Source: Puccinellia tenuiflora
Lineage: Eukaryota > Streptophyta > Magnoliopsida > Poales > Poaceae
DNA: 64,000 nt
NCBI GenBank assembly: GCA_012064385.1
Contig: QRDG01001725.1
Span: 868,001 to 932,000 of the forward strand
Reading direction: 5' to 3'
Positions 59,988-64,000 of the stretch are shown one piece after another. Under the pieces are notes generated by a model, which saw only the letters and a program-made list of their open reading frames with translations, was not told the DNA's origin and did no database searches. Position numbers and translations under genes: made by a program. How positions within the stretch are numbered: the stretch's first letter is position 1; each line of letters opens with the position of its first letter.

Positions 59988-61652
59988 CTAGCTTGTCGCT
60001 ATTTCAAGGAATTCACCAGAGTCGGGGCCAAGCTCAAGACCAGTACTCCCTTTGTTTATAACCCTGCAGTTGAGCCTTATCTCTCCTTGTGTTCCCGTTA
60101 GCACCTCAATGTCCCCCATCTTAACCATGGACTTGACAAACTTGCTCTTCCATGTCTTCTCGCTCTTCACAAACGCATCGACAGATGCTTTCAGTTTCGA
60201 GTTTGTGAGCAGTGCCTGGTCAGACGTGAACAGGCCTAGGTTGTTCGTCAGACCCACATAATACTTGTTGTCGAGCACGTTCGGGGTGATGATGTCCATG
60301 TCGTTCGTCGTGTTGGGGAAGAACCGGCTGCTGTTGGCAGGGCATATGTTCTTTAGCAGGGAGGCGTAGGCAGAGCTCATCGTAGGATCAACCTGTTAAG
60401 TAGAATAACCATTATGGGAAGAATGACTAGATGGTATACTGTAAGGTTCAAATGAAATTGCCCGAAATCTAGCGGTAGTTTTGAACACCGCTATATGTAC
60501 CTGACTGGTGTTGCTGAAGCCATATAGCCTGTTGGTAAAGGACGAGCAGTGCGAGACACCTATCGTGTGGGCACCAGAGAGGACGACCATGTCCTCAGCC
60601 GTGAGGTTCTTGAGGGTGAAGTTGCCGACCAGCTCAGATGCCGTGGAGAGCGGGGAGGGAAGGTTGCTGAGGGCGTTCTGGTCAGTGGAGTTCCTGCCGT
60701 CGCGGCGCCCGGCAGGCACCTTGTAGGTAACATTGCCTGCTAGCGCGATGCTGTCACGGGCAGCGAAGGCAAGGATGTCCGCGCATGAGACTGTCTTGGG
60801 GCATTTGGCCTCGATGGCCTTCTTTGCGGCATCGATGACCTCGAACCCGCGGAGGCTCGGCTTGTTGGGGATGGCGTCTTTCTCAGCTGTGTTGTTTGCG
60901 GTTGAGTCGATCAGGACTGAGCCGTCGCAACCCTGTAGGTATAGAGATTGTGTTTCATAACAGTGAAAAAGTGTGGCATTAACCAAAGTTCACCTGTCTG
61001 TTGAAGAGCTGGACAGGAAATCTATGAGTGATCTTTATGTTATTGATGCAAATTAACCATCATCTGGAAGAACAAAAACAGGCTAATTTACTATCTGCAG
61101 CTTGTCCGCATCTATCTGTCTGGTGACTTTAGCTAAAAGTAGATCCAGATGTTACTTTAATTTCCAGCTCAGGATCTACCTATCCACATCCATATATGCC
61201 GAGGACCAGCAATAACTCATACCTCCACGATGCTTACCTTTCTCATATTTGCACATTGCACTGGCATTTTTTGAGTACACAGTTGCATATTTCAAACTAA
61301 CCTTTTATAGTTGTAACTAGTGGGTGCAAAGAGGGAAATCCTATTGGGGTGTTACGATGAACATAGAACTCAGGCTTTCCTTAATGTTGACAGTGAAGGT
61401 ATAATGAAAAACGTACAGTCTACATACTTTGACAAAACAGTCGTGGAAGTGCAACCGGATGAGGCCAGCGGCGATACCACTGTTGCTCTTGATGGCAGCA
61501 GCTACTGCCTGCTGCACCAGGTTCTCTGCTGATGGACAGCTCTTGCTGTAGAAACCGACCTTCAGGCCGGCGCCTACAGCGGCAATGGGGAAAAGGCTAA
61601 GGATGGCGATTGCCGAGGTGAAGAGCAGGCACTTCATGGCTACGGAGCTCAT
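59988..61652 (-). CDS. Class III secretory peroxidase, three exons
   Basis: The predicted protein has 353 residues. Exons in transcript order are 61428-61652, 60501-60932 and 59988-60392, all GT-AG and all phase 0. Residues 1 to about 28 are a signal peptide (CLLFTSAIAILSLFPIAAVGA). The distal haem site is RLHFHDCF (about 66-73), followed across the splice by GCDGSVLIDS. The proximal haem-ligand motif is VVLSGAHTIGVSHC (His about 197). All eight disulfide cysteines of the class are present (SKSCPS, HDC, GCDG, AKCP, VSCAD, VSHC, NICP, LNC). Several NxS/T sites suggest N-glycosylation. These enzymes oxidise phenolics with H2O2 in the cell wall, for lignification, cross-linking or defence; the substrate cannot be read from the sequence. 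A TATA box lies on the minus strand at 61701-61708. Confidence 0.95.
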
Positions 61653-61700
61653 TTCAGTTGCTCGTGTATCTCCTTGGTTCTAGTTCAGGATGTCATGGGA

Positions 61701-61708
61701 TTATATAG
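61701..61708 (-). promoter_or_regulatory. TATA box of the peroxidase gene
   Basis: On the minus strand this reads ctatataa, about 50 bp upstream of the ATG. The 5' UTR would be short. Confidence 0.65.
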
Positions 61709-64000
61709 CATAATACTGGAGTAGTTTACACAAGGGCAAATTTGCCAAATCAGGTGTAAAAGCTCGTGCTGCACAAGTGGTGCCATGCCATGCTGCTTGC
61801 TTTTTTCCTTCTTTGTGACTATCTACATGCTACCTGACCCTGAGAGCCAGTTAGGCCCATGTGCGATGATCAAAACTTCACCGCAGCCGAGGAAGAAAAT
61901 GGTTGATTTTGTGCATGCTGGTGACGGGATATTTGCAGCTTCAGTCTTGGTGTCAGTATCACTATTATTTGCTGTGTCTTAGCCGACGCAGGTTGGTTTC
62001 AAACCGTGGTAGGTGGCTGTGAGAGATCACATCATTGCATACTGGTCTTTGGTTTCTTGTCAGGGGTGTTCTAGAGACAGAGATGAGGCATTGTCAAGCT
62101 TGAGAGAACAAGGATCTTGTTTCTACCTTGGAACTCAGCTGGTTTTATAATTGACTATTATCACTGCTTGTGCTGATTTTTCTGAATCGATAAAGCACTT
62201 GGACTCTGTCTCGAGTCTCCGTCTTGTCCAGGGAACACTACCGTGTGCGTGGAGCATGTGGCATGTGCTGAATTTATTCCGTGTGTTTGAGGTATAATCT
62301 TGGTTTCATTTTCATTTATGTGAGCGTTTACTACTGATAGTACTCGATTGTTTAGTCTCGATCTTCACCTCTGAACAACAGAGGTGCAATCCAATGATTT
62401 CGTGTTACTGCAGACATGGTATTTCTGGATGAATGCTAAGGTTTCTATCCAAATGCTAAGATCGAAGCTATGGACAATGGAGCAGTTTACCTAGAGTCAT
62501 GGTCGCACGTGATAATCGACCGAACCAATTGTGTCTAGCAAAGTTCAGCAGCATCTGCCACTTTGCTTGCACATGATAGTGGTACCACGTCCTTCTTTCG
62601 CTTTTCATATACTGTATGTATAATATTTTCTTTGTGTGAAAAGACTAGACATGCATGTGTGTTCTGCGAAAAGCCAAAGGAGAGATCCAAACTAAATGTT
62701 CGTTGCTTAACCGTCCATCTCATCATCTCGTAAACAAAGAGAGTGGGGAGGAAGCATCTACGACTCTTGAGTCCAAATGCATGGAACTCATCTACTTTGG
62801 AATAACAAGACGTTAAATCCGGCCACTTTGCTTTTCCTCAACGTACATTTGCTGAAAAGACCCTCATAATTTCTCTGTTGTAAAAAAATTTAGACTATAG
62901 GGGCTACTCCAAATTCTCTGTTTGCAATATATTTTCTGCAAATTCGTACCCGGAAGTTAGTGTGCATCCGTGGCTGGAAGTGTCAATATTGTATCACAAG
63001 TTCCGGGCATCTACAACTGGTTCGGTGGACTGGTGGTGACACTGTGCGCTTCCGTACACGTGCATGATGTGTTTTCTTGCTGGGGCAGACACGAATTTCT
63101 TTCTAAAGGCGAAGACTCGAAAGTGGGTGGTAGATCATGAATTAATAACTAAATTGATTTTTGGAATGAGATATTTACAAAACACCCGTGAAATATGGTA
63201 ACCTTATTCCATGCTATTTTTTAAAAGTTTCTTCTCTATTATTCTTAACAAACTTGTGTCTTTTCGTTGAAATCACACATCAGATGTTGCAAGGTTTTTC
63301 TGGGCGTTTGCTACTAATTGTTTTCTCAGATTTTTCTATAATATTTTATGTTCAAAATGCTACAAATTATCGTTTGTGATTTGTGTTGGAATAGATAGTG
63401 ATTTTTGTTGCAAATAAATCTGTAGCAAAAAAATGTTGCTTACTCACCTTTTTTTATTGCTGCAAACATATGTTTTTTGTTGTAATCGTTTGTCATTTTT
63501 GTTGCAATTTAATCAACAACAAAAAATAATTGATGTACCATTGTTTGTAGCATTTCCTTTTTTCAAATGATGCGTGATTTATTAGAATATAATAAATTTT
63601 TTATATACGGGGTGATGATTTTTTATTATAACACTCGGTATTCTATTGCAATATTAGGGATAAATCACCACAATGCTAGTTTTGCTGTAAATATCGAGAA
63701 GATTGAGTGCAACGCGATATACCCTTCCGTGGAGCTGCTATATAGTGCTGATTGATTTTACAAAACTTTGGGGACGAAAATACAAAATTATTTTGTAGCT
63801 TATTTTAAGCGTTGAACGACAATTATAGGGGGAAGAGGGGCCGATTTTTGACTTACCTCTAGAGCTGTCCTGAAAATAACAGTACTATTAAGTCTAGAGG
63901 TATACTCTAGAACTAGAAGGGGCAACGTTCCCTGCTCATTCCGTCCGACACGTTTTAATCAACTGTTCATGGATCACCTAACCACCTCCACGCCACCGCA
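61709..64000. other. Upstream region of the peroxidase and intergenic DNA
   Basis: I find no gene. The region includes the distal peroxidase promoter. From about 63,200 to 63,560 there is T-rich sequence with many tttttgttgcaa / ttgctgcaaa repeats in loose form, typical of old repeat remnants. Open frames here are short and have no recognisable domain. Confidence 0.45.

Noticed and set aside
62535..63755. Short open frames at the window's end
   Set aside because: All are under 71 residues in AT-rich repeat-like sequence with no recognisable features.

Overview
This is nuclear DNA from a grass, most likely a Pooideae species. The evidence is split plant genes with GT-AG introns, proteins typical of monocots, a Stowaway-type MITE, a CACTA element, and very large Ty3/gypsy LTR elements nested in one another. 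The species cannot be read from the sequence alone.

Layout. Positions 1-9,600 form a compact gene island. It holds the last exon of mitochondrial dihydrolipoyl dehydrogenase (+), a seven-exon plastid-targeted SRPBCC/polyketide-cyclase-like protein (-), a five-exon SWC5/BCNT chromatin-remodelling subunit (-), and a ubiquitin-ribosomal protein eS31 (RPS27a) fusion gene (+). The last two are divergent and share a 374-bp promoter. Positions 11,559-40,514 are one 29-kb nested transposon block. The outer element is a Tekay/Del-type chromovirus on the minus strand with 3.3- and 3.8-kb LTRs, a CCTAT target duplication and an initiator-Met primer site. A 5.35-kb CACTA element interrupts its RNase H region, and an 11.6-kb insertion interrupts its reverse transcriptase. 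That second insertion is a non-autonomous LTR element with a tRNA-Asp primer site that encodes only a 414-residue protein of unknown function. Its own 5' LTR is split by a solo LTR, which is split by another solo LTR. Removing each insertion with one copy of its target duplication rejoins the host reading frame or LTR. Positions 40,515-47,700 hold transposon relics: an old LTR with a hAT-like MITE inside it, then two adjacent members of an unclassified repeat family.

Positions 47,999-61,652 are a second gene island. It holds a complete 17-exon GFS12-type gene (pseudokinase, BEACH and WD40; 1,604 residues), a small glycine/proline-rich secreted cell-wall protein (+), and a three-exon class III peroxidase (-). 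The final 2.3 kb has no gene I can support.

The genes are ordinary housekeeping, trafficking and cell-wall functions and do not form a pathway. The parts most worth a second look are the 414-residue ORF of the non-autonomous LTR element, the three apparent GC-AG introns in the GFS12 gene, and the well-preserved insertion order of the transposon block.
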